Shown here in pieces: positions 1-7,457 of a stretch of DNA of 29,338 nucleotides. Where the stretch lies: IMG/VR virus record IMGVR_UViG_3300044629_000232, positions 1-29,338 of that record; one strand, written 5' to 3'. How positions within the stretch are numbered: the first letter of the stretch is position 1; each line of letters opens with the position of its first letter. The notes under the pieces are model-generated. The model was given only the letters and a program-made list of their open reading frames with translations, had not been told where the DNA came from and searched no databases. The translations under genes were made by a program, and so were the position numbers. The stretch is from a virus.

Positions 1-38
1 TGCCATGTTTTGCGTGTTTTTTAGCCACCGGGTGACGC

Positions 39-2138
39 TTGGTTCGATCTGACCAGAAAGACCGGCAGGACAAGGCGAAGGCTCGCTACGACGACATCAA
101 GCGTCGCACTGGTGAACGCTCACGCCAAGTCGGTGCCGCCGGGCGCGACATCGGCAGCATCCCGCCGGTAAAGGACGTCAAACGCCGCGACGCCTGCCGG
201 GACTCGTTCCGGTCATTCTGCGAAGTCTACGGCGCTGAGTCGTTCCCGCTGGCGTGGTCGCCTGACCACTTGACGGCGATTGCCAAGATCGAGGCGGCTG
301 TGCTGCGTGGCGAGTTGTTCGCCTTCGCCATGCCTCGTGGCTCGGGTAAATCCACGCTGTCGATCTGGGCCTGCCTGTGGGCGATGCTCTACGGTCACCG
401 CTCGTTCGTGATGCTGGTGGGTTCTGACCAGGCGATAGCCTGCCAGATGCTCGATACGCTCAAGAGCCACCTAGAGCAGAACGACCTGCTTGCCGAGGAC
501 TTCCCGGCGGCGTGCTATCCGGTGCGTGCGTTGGAGGGCATCACGGCTCGGGTGCGTGGTCAGACATGCGAAGGCGAGCCGACGCACATGGGCTGGACGG
601 CAGATAAGGTCACGTTGCCCTGGATCAAGGGTGCCGCCTCGGCTGGTGCGGCTGTGCGTGTCGCTGGTATCACGGGCCGCATCCGTGGCATCAGTCACAC
701 ACGCCCAGACGGCAAGACGATCCGCCCCAACCTGTGCCTCATTGACGATCCGCAGACTGACGAGTCGTCCGCGTCGCCGTCGCAAGTGGCTACCCGTGAA
801 CGCATCCTCTCGGGTGCAATCCTCGGTCTCGCCGGTCCCGGTGCGAAGATCGCCGGTTTGGCGACGATCACGGTGATTCGTCCCGACGACCTGGCTGACC
901 GTCTGCTCGACCGGATGCGTCATCCTTCGTGGCAGGGCGAGCGCACGAAACTGGTCTACGAGTGGCCCACTGCGGATGAACTGTGGGGGCAGTATTCCGA
1001 GATGCGTCGTGAGGGGCAGCGTAGCGGTGAAGGCACTGCGGCGGCTGACGCCTTCTACCGGGCGAATCAGGCGACGATGGACGCCGGGTCTCGGGTGGCG
1101 TGGCCGGAACGGAAACACGACGACGAACTGACGGCGATACAGCATGCGTGGAATCTACGCATCGACCGTGGCGAGTCTGCGTTCCAAGCGGAATACCAGA
1201 ACGCACCGCTGGCGGATGACATCTCGAGCGAGAAGCTGGACAAGCGGTCGCTCGCTGCTCGAGCGTTGACGCTGTCTCGTGGGACTGTCCCACTTTCCCA
1301 CCAGACGGTGACGGCGTTCATAGACGTTCAGGACAAACTTCTGTACTGGCTGGTCGCATCGTGGGGCGATTCGTTTGGCGGTCACGTCGTGGCATACGGC
1401 ACCTATCCTGACCAAGCCAGCACGTTCTTCGAGGCTAAGAACGCCAAGAAGACGCTGGCACTATCTGCCAAGGGTGCCGGGTTCGAGGCGGCGCTGTCGG
1501 CTGGCCTGGAGTCGCTCACGCAGATCCTGTTGGGCAAGGATTGGAGCCGTGAGGACGGCGTGCCTATGCGAGTGCGTCAGGTGCTCATCGACGCTAATTG
1601 GCACAAATCGACGGAAGTCATACGGACGTTCTGCCGCCGCTCCACGTTTGCGGCGAGTCTGCTACCGACGCACGGCAAAGGCATCGGTGCGTCTGGCGGA
1701 AGCCTGACCGAGAAGAGAGGGCGAGGCGAAAAGCTGGGGCTGAATTGGGTGATGCGACAGACGGCGACGAACCAGCGCTACGGCGTGTATGACACGAACT
1801 TTTGGAAGACGTTCACTGCGGCCCGACTGCGTCTTGCGATTGGCGATCCAGAAGCGATCACGCTGCACGCCGGCGATCACGACATGCTCATTGAGCATCT
1901 CACCAGCGAGTTCCCGGTGCTGACGGAGGCAAAGGGTCGAGTCGTGGACGAATGGAAGCTCGACATGCGTCGAGAGAATCACTGGTGGGATTGTCTCGTT
2001 GGCTCTGCCGTTGCAGCGTCGATTGCAGGCGTGCAACCCGTGGCGACTGAGGCGGGTGGACGCCAGCGGAAAAAGGTGACAATCCCGACCGGCCCGAATG
2101 GCAAGAAAGTGATTCAAGTCAAGCGGCTGAAAACTTGA
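39..2138 (+). CDS. terL: Phage terminase large subunit, GpA-like
   Basis: This is the ATP-driven DNA packaging motor and headful or cos nuclease, which docks on the portal. The 699 aa fit the GpA family. A Walker A motif (PRGSGKST, about residues 99-106) is followed by a Walker B-like LCLIDD (232-237) and a coupling stretch around ATITV. The C-terminal nuclease half starts at FIDVQD (Asp429) and ends at HWWDCLVGSA (Asp651), which are acidic positions expected for metal binding. The N-terminal GRDIGSIPPV region resembles terminases I remember from Planctomycetota phages. The start is TTG at 39, because an in-frame TGA lies at 33-35 and no ATG lies nearby; GGGTGA (30-35) is a weak, close ribosome site. 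The usual head genes follow after two inserted accessory genes. The family call is firm; the exact start is less so. Confidence 0.95.
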   Translation: MVRSDQKDRQDKAKARYDDIKRRTGERSRQVGAAGRDIGSIPPVKDVKRRDACRDSFRSFCEVYGAESFPLAWSPDHLTAIAKIEAAVLRGELFAFAMPRGSGKSTLSIWACLWAMLYGHRSFVMLVGSDQAIACQMLDTLKSHLEQNDLLAEDFPAACYPVRALEGITARVRGQTCEGEPTHMGWTADKVTLPWIKGAASAGAAVRVAGITGRIRGISHTRPDGKTIRPNLCLIDDPQTDESSASPSQVATRERILSGAILGLAGPGAKIAGLATITVIRPDDLADRLLDRMRHPSWQGERTKLVYEWPTADELWGQYSEMRREGQRSGEGTAAADAFYRANQATMDAGSRVAWPERKHDDELTAIQHAWNLRIDRGESAFQAEYQNAPLADDISSEKLDKRSLAARALTLSRGTVPLSHQTVTAFIDVQDKLLYWLVASWGDSFGGHVVAYGTYPDQASTFFEAKNAKKTLALSAKGAGFEAALSAGLESLTQILLGKDWSREDGVPMRVRQVLIDANWHKSTEVIRTFCRRSTFAASLLPTHGKGIGASGGSLTEKRGRGEKLGLNWVMRQTATNQRYGVYDTNFWKTFTAARLRLAIGDPEAITLHAGDHDMLIEHLTSEFPVLTEAKGRVVDEWKLDMRRENHWWDCLVGSAVAASIAGVQPVATEAGGRQRKKVTIPTGPNGKKVIQVKRLKT

Positions 2139-2160
2139 CGCCGTCGCCATGCTGCAAGGC

Positions 2161-3021
2161 ATGGAAAAACACATCCTCAATCTCGGTGCAGGCGTTCAGT
2201 CAACGGCGCTGTACCTGATGAGCATCGACGGCGATGAGCCAGAGGTGCCGAAGTTCGACGTGGCTATCTTTGCTGACACGCAAGAGGAGCCTGACGAGGT
2301 GTATCGGCACCTTGAATGGCTTGAGCAGCAAGGCGGGCCGCCGATTGAAAGAACGACGGCTGGAAGCCTTGGTAAGGCGTTGGAGGATGGGGCAGACGCC
2401 GCTGGGAATGTCTGCACGGATGGCGGGCATTTCATCAGCATTCCAGCATTTACGCTGCTACCAACCGGAGAGAAGGGTATCAGCCAAAGGCAATGCACAG
2501 CGGATTTTAAAATCAAGCCAATTGAAAAGTGGCTGCGTGAGTCTCTTGGAGTTATGCCCGGCAGGCCAGTTCCAAAAGAGCATGTCTTGATTCAATACAT
2601 GGGGCTTTCCTACGACGAGCCGAAGCGTGTCATACGTGTGAAGCAGCGATATCTTGCAAAACCGTCCAACTGGCAAGTGAGATTTCCACTATGGGAAATG
2701 CAATACACAAGAAGTGACTGCCAATCGTATTTACGTCAGCGGATGCCGCACGAGGTTCCACGCTCTGCGTGCGTATTCTGCCCATTTAAGTCTGACGCCG
2801 AGTGGCGTGCGTTGCGTGACTCTGACCAAAAAGGATGGCAGCGGGCCGTATACATCGACACAGTATGCCGCCAGTCGGGCAACTTCAAGGCAGTGCGATA
2901 CCTGCACCGCTCATGCCAGCCGCTTGACCAAGTAGACCTGCGGCCAGCCGACGAGAAGAGCGGGCAGAAACACCTATTCAGCGGTTTTCAGGACGAGTGC
3001 GAGGGGTACTGCGGGAACTGA
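2161..3021 (+). CDS. PP-loop / PAPS-reductase-like protein (adenine nucleotide alpha hydrolase superfamily)
   Basis: The N-terminal LGAGVQSTAL matches the degenerate PP-loop of phage-borne PAPS-reductase-like proteins, which bind ATP or an adenylylated substrate. Further family-like features are AIFADTQEEP, a QCTADFKIKP segment and the Cys pair in ACVFCPFKS, with more Cys in the C-terminal DECEGYC. Members are common in phages, but their substrate is unknown; nucleic acid thiolation or sulfur metabolism are only possibilities. An ATG at 2149 would add four residues, but the family normally starts a few residues before the ILNLGAGVQST stretch, which favours 2161. Neither start has a well-spaced Shine-Dalgarno. 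Base use is unlike the neighbours: two counted 60-base lines inside the gene are 45-50% GC. This suggests a recently acquired accessory gene between terminase and portal. Confidence 0.82.
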   Translation: MEKHILNLGAGVQSTALYLMSIDGDEPEVPKFDVAIFADTQEEPDEVYRHLEWLEQQGGPPIERTTAGSLGKALEDGADAAGNVCTDGGHFISIPAFTLLPTGEKGISQRQCTADFKIKPIEKWLRESLGVMPGRPVPKEHVLIQYMGLSYDEPKRVIRVKQRYLAKPSNWQVRFPLWEMQYTRSDCQSYLRQRMPHEVPRSACVFCPFKSDAEWRALRDSDQKGWQRAVYIDTVCRQSGNFKAVRYLHRSCQPLDQVDLRPADEKSGQKHLFSGFQDECEGYCGN

Positions 3022-3022
3022 C

Positions 3023-3439
3023 ATGAACCAGATCACGCTCACAACCGTTGACGGTCTCGACCCTCGTGACATGCTGGCGATCCGCTCCAGGCTGACGAAG
3101 CCGTCGAGTGAGTTTCAGTTGGAGGTTGCCCAGGTGCTGGAAGGCGAGGGGAGCAGCTGCACACCGCTTGCCGTGTGGCACTGCGACGGCTCGTTGATTG
3201 CTTGGGCGTGCTCGCACGTCTGGCGTGGCATGCAGACGTTAGAGCAGTACGTCGAGGAGCGGTATCGCAACACGGGCAAGGCGACGGCGTTGACTGCGTT
3301 CCTGCTGTCGTCTGGCGTGATTGACGCAGCCAAGCCGCTGGCAGTGTTCTCTCCGTTCACGGCAGACATCGCCCGCAAGCTAGGCGTGGCAGACGTCGTG
3401 CTCTTTGAGCGGCGCGGCTCTGAATGGGCCGAAGTCTAA
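3023..3439 (+). CDS. Possible GNAT-like acyltransferase-fold protein
   Basis: This 138-aa protein begins one base after the PP-loop gene stop, so the two are probably co-translated. Residues about 48-95 read like a GNAT core: a strand with LAVWHCDGSLIAWA, then LEQYVEERYRNTGKATALTA, which resembles the acetyl-CoA pyrophosphate loop and following helix of N-acyltransferases (V-x-x-x-Y-R-x-x-G-x-A-x-x-L). The C-terminal AVFSPFTADIARKLGV would fit the last helix-strand part of that fold. I see no signal peptide or membrane segment. If the fold is right, the substrate cannot be deduced. It lies between terminase and head genes, a common place for accessory genes. The assignment rests on pattern resemblance only. 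Confidence 0.45.
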   Translation: MNQITLTTVDGLDPRDMLAIRSRLTKPSSEFQLEVAQVLEGEGSSCTPLAVWHCDGSLIAWACSHVWRGMQTLEQYVEERYRNTGKATALTAFLLSSGVIDAAKPLAVFSPFTADIARKLGVADVVLFERRGSEWAEV

Positions 3440-3463
3440 CGGCATACCCGGTCTGTGATTGCC
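3439..3463 (+). promoter_or_regulatory. Intergenic CCGGTCT element, copy 1
   Basis: The 48-base gap before the joining-protein gene begins with ACGGCATACCCGGTCT (3439-3454). The same 16 bases recur perfectly at 14408-14423, and the following GTGATTGCCG resembles the AGATTCCGCC after the second copy. The element starts at the stop codon of the preceding gene and its GGTCT lies about 40 bases before the ATG at 3488. I see no convincing sigma-70 hexamers. It could be a phage late promoter, an activator site or an RNA processing site; the role is inferred from position and repetition only. Confidence 0.45.
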
Positions 3464-3487
3464 GGTGCGTCCCGTAGCGTTGCTCGC

Positions 3488-3691
3488 ATGAGCGACGAAC
3501 TACGCGCAAAGATTGCCGAGACGGCATCCGGCCCCAAGCGGGTCCGCACCGATGCTGGCGAAGTTGAGGCACAGGATGTCGCCTCAATGATTGAGGCTGA
3601 CAAGTATTTGTCTGCCCGTGCTGCGAGCGGCAGCGGCAACACACGCCGTGGCCTGCGGTTCAACAAGATCATCCCGCCGGGGGCTGGCTGA
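3488..3691 (+). CDS. Small head-tail joining-like protein (gpW position)
   Basis: This 67-aa charged protein lies between terminase and portal, the position of gpW-like or joining proteins in lambda-type head modules. It contains LRAKIAETASGPKRVRTDAG, then IEADKYLSAR and a basic C-terminus, a layout I associate with small proteins that precede lambda-type portals (alpha-helical N-terminus, ADKYL motif, basic tail). An in-frame ATG at 3455 would add 11 residues that read through the intergenic element, so I chose 3488. The stop overlaps the portal start by one base (TGATG), implying translational coupling. The role is inferred from context and resemblance. Confidence 0.7.
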   Translation: MSDELRAKIAETASGPKRVRTDAGEVEAQDVASMIEADKYLSARAASGSGNTRRGLRFNKIIPPGAG

Positions 3692-5139
3692 TGGGTTTGT
3701 TCAGCAGGCTGCTGCCGGGACGCAAGCCGCAGAACGTGGCGGTGCCTCTGCACGTCCGTGCGAAGTTCGACGCCGCAGAGATGGGCGACGACCGGCGGCA
3801 CTGGGCGAACGCCGACGCCTTCGCTGCCGATACGGCTCTATCGCCTGAGAAGCGACGCACGATGCGGAATCGTGCCCGCTATGAGCGTGCGAACAACTCG
3901 TATCTCGCTGGCATCTCGGCAACGCTCGCCAACGACTTGATCGGCACCGGACCACGCCTGCAACTCAACAGCGGCGACGTCGAGGCGGATCGCCTGGCGG
4001 AACGTCTCTTCTTCGATTGGTCGTGGCAAGTCGATCTGGCGACGAAGCTGCGGACGATGCGTGAGGCGATTGTGGTGGACGGTGAAGCGTTCGCCATGAT
4101 GATCAGCAACCCTCGCCTGCCGGGCGTGCAACTCGACCTGCGGCTCGTGGAAGCCGAGATGGTGGCGACGCCGGTGCAGTCCGTCACGCCTAGCGTCACC
4201 GTCGATGGCTCGATTGTCGATGGGCTTGAGTTCGACGCCTCGGGCAACGTGCTCGCCTATCAGGTGCTCTCGTACCATCCCGGTGCCAATTACCACGTCA
4301 ACGCACTGAACTACCAGCGGGTGCCAGCGGCACAGATGATCCACTGGTTCCGGCCCATCCGGCCCGGCCAGCATCGTGGCGTTCCTGAAGTGGCACCGGC
4401 TCTCAAGCTGTTCGCCCAGCTTCGCCGCTACACCGAAGCGGTCGTGGCTGCTGCGGAGACTGCCGCCGACTTCGCAGGCTTCCTGCGGACGAACTCGCCT
4501 GCCGCCGAGGTGGACGAAGTTGAAGCGTTCGCAGAGATGCCAATCGAAAAAAGAACGATGGTCACGCTGCCAGACGGCTGGACGTTCGAGCAGCTCAAGG
4601 CAGAGCAGCCGACGACGCAGTTCCCGGCGTTCGTGCGTCAGCTTCTGGGAGAGTTGGGGCGTTGCCTGCAACTGCCTTTCAACGTCGCTGCGTTGGATTC
4701 GTCGTCCTACAACTACGCATCGGGCCGCATGGATCATCAGGTCTATGCCACGACGCAGCGCGTGATGCGTGACGATCTTGAGCGTCGGATGCTCGACCGT
4801 CTGCTTGCGGCGTGGGTGAACGAAGCAACCCTGGCAGGGCTTCTACCTGAAGGCATCCCGCCGTTCAGCGAGTGGGATTGGTCGTGGCAGTGGGACGGCA
4901 AGGAACACGTCGACCCTGCCAAGGAAGCCAATGCCGCCGAGACGAGGCTGCGTACGCACACGACGACTCTGGCGACTGAATACGCCAAGGCTGGCAAGCA
5001 GTGGGATGTCGAACTGCGTCAGCGCGCCGCCGAAGTGGCGTTGATGAAGGAACTCGGACTCTGGGTCGATCTCACGCCGGAAGTGAACTACGGCGGGCAG
5101 CTTGACGAGAACGGAGACCCCGTAGAGGAAAACCAATGA
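3691..5139 (+). CDS. Phage portal protein, lambda family
   Basis: This protein forms the ring at the special capsid vertex through which DNA enters and to which the tail attaches. The 482 aa match the usual size of lambda-type portals. The diagnostic stretch lies at about residues 210-238: a MIHWFRPIRPGQHRGVPEVA segment followed by helices with LKLFAQLRRYTEA, as in the family signature of I-H-x-x-x-x-x-R-P-G-Q-x-R-G-V-P. The N-terminus has the typical YERANNSYLAG stretch, and the clip/stem region is followed by the SSYNYASGR loop. The start overlaps the preceding stop by one base, and the end overlaps the protease-capsid start by four bases (ATGA). No frameshift is seen. Confidence 0.95.
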   Translation: MGLFSRLLPGRKPQNVAVPLHVRAKFDAAEMGDDRRHWANADAFAADTALSPEKRRTMRNRARYERANNSYLAGISATLANDLIGTGPRLQLNSGDVEADRLAERLFFDWSWQVDLATKLRTMREAIVVDGEAFAMMISNPRLPGVQLDLRLVEAEMVATPVQSVTPSVTVDGSIVDGLEFDASGNVLAYQVLSYHPGANYHVNALNYQRVPAAQMIHWFRPIRPGQHRGVPEVAPALKLFAQLRRYTEAVVAAAETAADFAGFLRTNSPAAEVDEVEAFAEMPIEKRTMVTLPDGWTFEQLKAEQPTTQFPAFVRQLLGELGRCLQLPFNVAALDSSSYNYASGRMDHQVYATTQRVMRDDLERRMLDRLLAAWVNEATLAGLLPEGIPPFSEWDWSWQWDGKEHVDPAKEANAAETRLRTHTTTLATEYAKAGKQWDVELRQRAAEVALMKELGLWVDLTPEVNYGGQLDENGDPVEENQ

Positions 5140-6950
5140 ACGCAATCAAGTTGGATTCTGGCGTCACGTTCCTGCAAGCCGCCGAAGGCGATTCGGCACC
5201 GGCTGGCAAGCGTTTTCGCATCGTCGCCTACACGGGCGCACCGATCCGGCAGGGCTGGAGCCGTGAGCCGGTCGTGATCGACATGGCTGGCATGCAGCTG
5301 CCGGCGACTGTGCCGGTGGTGCTCGGGCACGACTACTCGCTTGGCTCGATCCTCGGGCAAGGTCGCCCGTTCATCGAAGCTGGGCAGTTGATCGTTGAAG
5401 GCGAGATCCTCGCTGACAACGACAACGCACGCCAGGTGATGGCACTCGCCGCTGCGGGCTACCAGTTCCAGGCGAGCGTAGGTGCTGACGTTCGTCGGCA
5501 CCAGAAGATCGACGCCGAAGGCGTCACCACCGTCAACGGTCAGGCTCACGTTGGGCCTGTTCGAGTGGTCAAGGCTTCGGCACTCCGAGAGACGTCGTTT
5601 GTGACGCTCGGCGCTGACGGGGCCACGACCGTATCAATCGCAGCCGAAGACGCTGCCGAGGAGGTTCCCATGGCGGATGACGCCAACCAGAAGCCTGCCG
5701 ACGTCGTTGAGACGCCGGTGGAAGTCACGGCGAGCGTCGCCGTGGAGACCAAGCCCGAAGTCGATCACACCGAAGTGATTGCGTCCCTCACGAAGAAAGT
5801 CGAACAGATGGAAAAGCTGATCGCCACCCGCGACGAGCGTCCCTCGGCTCCTGCCGTTCACATGGCACAGCCGACCGCTCGCACGCCCGAAGTCATCGAG
5901 GCAGCGTTCGCCCTTCAGGGCAACCTGCCGAATGTCGAGAAGCAGTACAGCGTCCAGACCCTCGAAGCCGCTGCCAAGATCCAGCGGACGACGAGCCTCG
6001 GCGAAGTGCTCCTCTCGGCTGCCGAGGAAGGCGGCTACACCGGGCCTCGCCGGGTGTCGGCTGCGACGCTGCGTCCGATCCTCGCTGCGGCGTGGGCGAC
6101 CCACAGCATCAGCGGCATCCTGTCCAGCACCGTGAACAAGTTCCTGTTGGCTGGCTTCAACGGCGTCGAGTCCTCGTGGCGGTCGATCTCGTCTGTGCGG
6201 AGCGTGAACGATTTCCGCAGCGTGACGAGCTACCGTCTCAACGGCGGGATGAAGTTCCAGAAGGTCGCCAACGGCGGCGAGATCAAGAACTCTGGCTTCA
6301 GCGATGAGAGCCGGACGATCTCGGCAGAGACCTACGGCATCATGACCAGCGTCACTCGCACTGACCTGATCAACGATGACCTCGGTGCTCTCACTGCTGC
6401 CCCGCAGCGGTTGGGCCGTGGTGGCGCTCTTGCTCTGAACGATCTGTTCTGGGCTTCGTTCCAAGACGATTCGACGTTCTTCACCACGGGTCGTGGTAAC
6501 AAGAAGAACACCGCCGGTGCTCTGTCGCTCGCGAACCTCAAGGCGATTGCCACGATGTTCCGCAAGTTGAAAGACCCCGATGGCAACCCGGTTGCCGTCG
6601 ATCCCCGCGTGCTGCTCGTTCCGGCTGATCTGGAACTCGCGGCGGCTGAGATCATGGGCTCGTCGCTCTTGGTTGGCGGCTCGTCCGCTGGCCCGGATCG
6701 CAACGTGCTCGCCGGTCGGTATCAGGTCGTCTCGACAAGCTACCTGTCGAGCGCCGAGGACTACTACCTGCTTGCGTCGCCGGCTGACCTGCCGGTGATG
6801 GAAGTGGCTTTCCTCAACGGCGTTCAGTCCCCCATCGTTGAAACGGCGGAAGCCAATTTCAACGTCTTGGGTGTCGAGATGCGGGGTTACTTCGACGTCG
6901 GTGTGGCGAAGGCTGAATACCTCGCCGGCGTGAAGGCCGACGCTTCGTGA
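5136..6950 (+). CDS. Fused prohead protease - scaffold - major capsid protein
   Basis: One 604-aa reading frame holds what many phages split into two or three genes. Residues about 1-175 look like a prohead serine protease: GHDYS with His65, FQASVGAD with Ser114, and the RETSFVTLGADG strand region. Residues about 180-245 are rich in Glu, Val, Ala and Lys and contain a coiled-coil-like LTKKVEQMEKLIATRDE, suiting an internal scaffold (delta domain). The rest (about 250-604) looks like a HK97-fold or Mu-gpT-like capsid subunit: SLGEVLLSAAEEGGYTG, RLGRGGALALNDLFW, PRVLLVPADLELAA. The protease is expected to remove the scaffold and itself during maturation. An internal ribosome binding site at residue 179 may supply capsid protein without protease. 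Codon use is the most GC-rich in the window. Confidence 0.88.
   Translation: MNAIKLDSGVTFLQAAEGDSAPAGKRFRIVAYTGAPIRQGWSREPVVIDMAGMQLPATVPVVLGHDYSLGSILGQGRPFIEAGQLIVEGEILADNDNARQVMALAAAGYQFQASVGADVRRHQKIDAEGVTTVNGQAHVGPVRVVKASALRETSFVTLGADGATTVSIAAEDAAEEVPMADDANQKPADVVETPVEVTASVAVETKPEVDHTEVIASLTKKVEQMEKLIATRDERPSAPAVHMAQPTARTPEVIEAAFALQGNLPNVEKQYSVQTLEAAAKIQRTTSLGEVLLSAAEEGGYTGPRRVSAATLRPILAAAWATHSISGILSSTVNKFLLAGFNGVESSWRSISSVRSVNDFRSVTSYRLNGGMKFQKVANGGEIKNSGFSDESRTISAETYGIMTSVTRTDLINDDLGALTAAPQRLGRGGALALNDLFWASFQDDSTFFTTGRGNKKNTAGALSLANLKAIATMFRKLKDPDGNPVAVDPRVLLVPADLELAAAEIMGSSLLVGGSSAGPDRNVLAGRYQVVSTSYLSSAEDYYLLASPADLPVMEVAFLNGVQSPIVETAEANFNVLGVEMRGYFDVGVAKAEYLAGVKADAS
5658..5672 (+). promoter_or_regulatory. 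Internal Shine-Dalgarno and start inside the protease-capsid gene
   Basis: AGGAGGT at 5659-5665 is a full anti-Shine-Dalgarno complement, followed by TCCC and ATG at 5670. The spacing from the AGGAGG core to the ATG is five bases, which is optimal. The ATG is in frame and encodes Met179, exactly between the protease and scaffold segments. In the long reading frame the same bases encode only Glu-Glu-Val-Pro-Met, so nothing about the protein demands this sequence. Confidence 0.65.
5670..6950 (+). CDS. Internally initiated scaffold-major capsid protein
   Basis: Translation from the internal ATG would give a 426-aa protein starting MADDANQKPADVV. It lacks the protease (residues 1-178 of the long form) but keeps the coiled-coil scaffold-like segment and the whole capsid domain. 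This would solve the stoichiometry problem of a fused gene, since hundreds of capsid subunits but few proteases are needed. The closest known analogy is lambda, where scaffold Nu3 starts inside the protease gene C. The evidence is the well-placed AGGAGGT and the domain boundary; production of the shorter form is inferred. Confidence 0.6.
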   Translation: MADDANQKPADVVETPVEVTASVAVETKPEVDHTEVIASLTKKVEQMEKLIATRDERPSAPAVHMAQPTARTPEVIEAAFALQGNLPNVEKQYSVQTLEAAAKIQRTTSLGEVLLSAAEEGGYTGPRRVSAATLRPILAAAWATHSISGILSSTVNKFLLAGFNGVESSWRSISSVRSVNDFRSVTSYRLNGGMKFQKVANGGEIKNSGFSDESRTISAETYGIMTSVTRTDLINDDLGALTAAPQRLGRGGALALNDLFWASFQDDSTFFTTGRGNKKNTAGALSLANLKAIATMFRKLKDPDGNPVAVDPRVLLVPADLELAAAEIMGSSLLVGGSSAGPDRNVLAGRYQVVSTSYLSSAEDYYLLASPADLPVMEVAFLNGVQSPIVETAEANFNVLGVEMRGYFDVGVAKAEYLAGVKADAS

Positions 6951-6968
6951 TCTGAAAACAAACCGTGA

Positions 6969-7000
6969 CCGCTGGGCGGGAGCCAGTTCCCGCCCAGCGG
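6969..7000 (+). terminator. Strong hairpin between capsid and decoration genes
   Basis: A perfect 13-bp stem (CCGCTGGGCGGGA, 6969-6981, with its complement at 6988-7000) closes a six-base loop. It sits in the 92-base gap after the capsid stop. There is no run of T after it, so a classic intrinsic terminator is doubtful. Partial termination, RNase processing or 3' protection of the abundant capsid message are alternatives. The upstream part of the gap has TCTGAAAACAA (6951-6961), shared with the gap at 9027-9037. Confidence 0.6.
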
Positions 7001-7042
7001 CATGATTCCAACCCAACCCATTCCAAGGAAAGTAGGTGATCT

Positions 7043-7375
7043 ATGGCTGATTATGTTCAACACGGCGACGTGATCGAAGTCACGCCTTCCTCGGCTCTTT
7101 CTTCCGGCCAGCCTTTTCTGGTCGGTTCCAGCCTGCTGACGATTGCGACTCAGCCCATTGCGGCGAACGCTGCTGGCTCTGTCGCCACCGAAGGCGTCTG
7201 GTCGATTGCCAAGTCAACCGGCAACAGCACTGCGATCAGCGCGGGCACTGTCCTTTACTGGGACAACGCCAACGCCGTCGTGACCTCCAGCAGCAACGGC
7301 ACCGTCCGCTGCGGCGTGGCGGTTGGCTCGGCTGCCAATGCGGCTGCGAGCGTTGCGTTGAAGCTGAACGGCTGA
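7043..7375 (+). CDS. DUF2190 capsid decoration / cement protein
   Basis: This 110-aa Gly/Ala/Ser/Thr-rich protein directly follows the major capsid gene. It has the DUF2190 pattern: an early GDVIEVTPSSALSSGQPFLV, a central VWSIAKSTGN, TVLYWDNANAVVT, and an RCGVAVGSAANAAASVALKL end. Family members decorate or stabilise capsids, often as trimers on the outer surface. No transmembrane segment or signal is seen. Its leader carries AAGGAA and TAGGTGA before the ATG. The gene is bounded by hairpins upstream (6969-7000) and downstream (7397-7437), hinting at independent control of message level. Confidence 0.88.
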   Translation: MADYVQHGDVIEVTPSSALSSGQPFLVGSSLLTIATQPIAANAAGSVATEGVWSIAKSTGNSTAISAGTVLYWDNANAVVTSSSNGTVRCGVAVGSAANAAASVALKLNG

Positions 7376-7396
7376 TCTTGTCCCGTCCCACTGCAA

Positions 7397-7437
7397 GCCG
7401 CCGGCGGCAGCGTTCATCCTTTCCGCGCCGCCGGCGG
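7397..7437 (+). repeat. Paired GCCGCCGGCGG palindromes in the gap after the decoration gene
   Basis: GCCGCCGGCGGC (7397-7408), itself palindromic, is repeated as GCCGCCGGCGG (7427-7437) exactly 30 bases later. The two copies could pair into a long GC stem with a loop of about 18 bases, or each could fold or act as a protein site. TCTTGT follows the second copy, a poor terminator tail. Together with the hairpin at 6969-7000 it brackets the decoration gene. Confidence 0.5.
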
Positions 7438-7457
7438 TCTTGTAGCCAGAGGTGCCC

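Noticed and set aside
3838-4737. Reverse-strand open frame opposite the portal gene (299 codons).
   Set aside because: It is Arg/His-rich and lies wholly within a firm portal gene; typical antisense shadow in GC-rich DNA.
6969-7000. Calling the capsid-downstream hairpin a certain intrinsic terminator.
   Set aside because: No T-run follows the stem and genes of the same module continue, so only partial termination or processing is plausible.
5634-7016. Long reverse-strand open frame opposite the capsid gene (460 codons).
   Set aside because: It mirrors the GC-rich codons of the capsid gene, is Arg/His-rich without recognisable motifs, and the forward gene explains the region.
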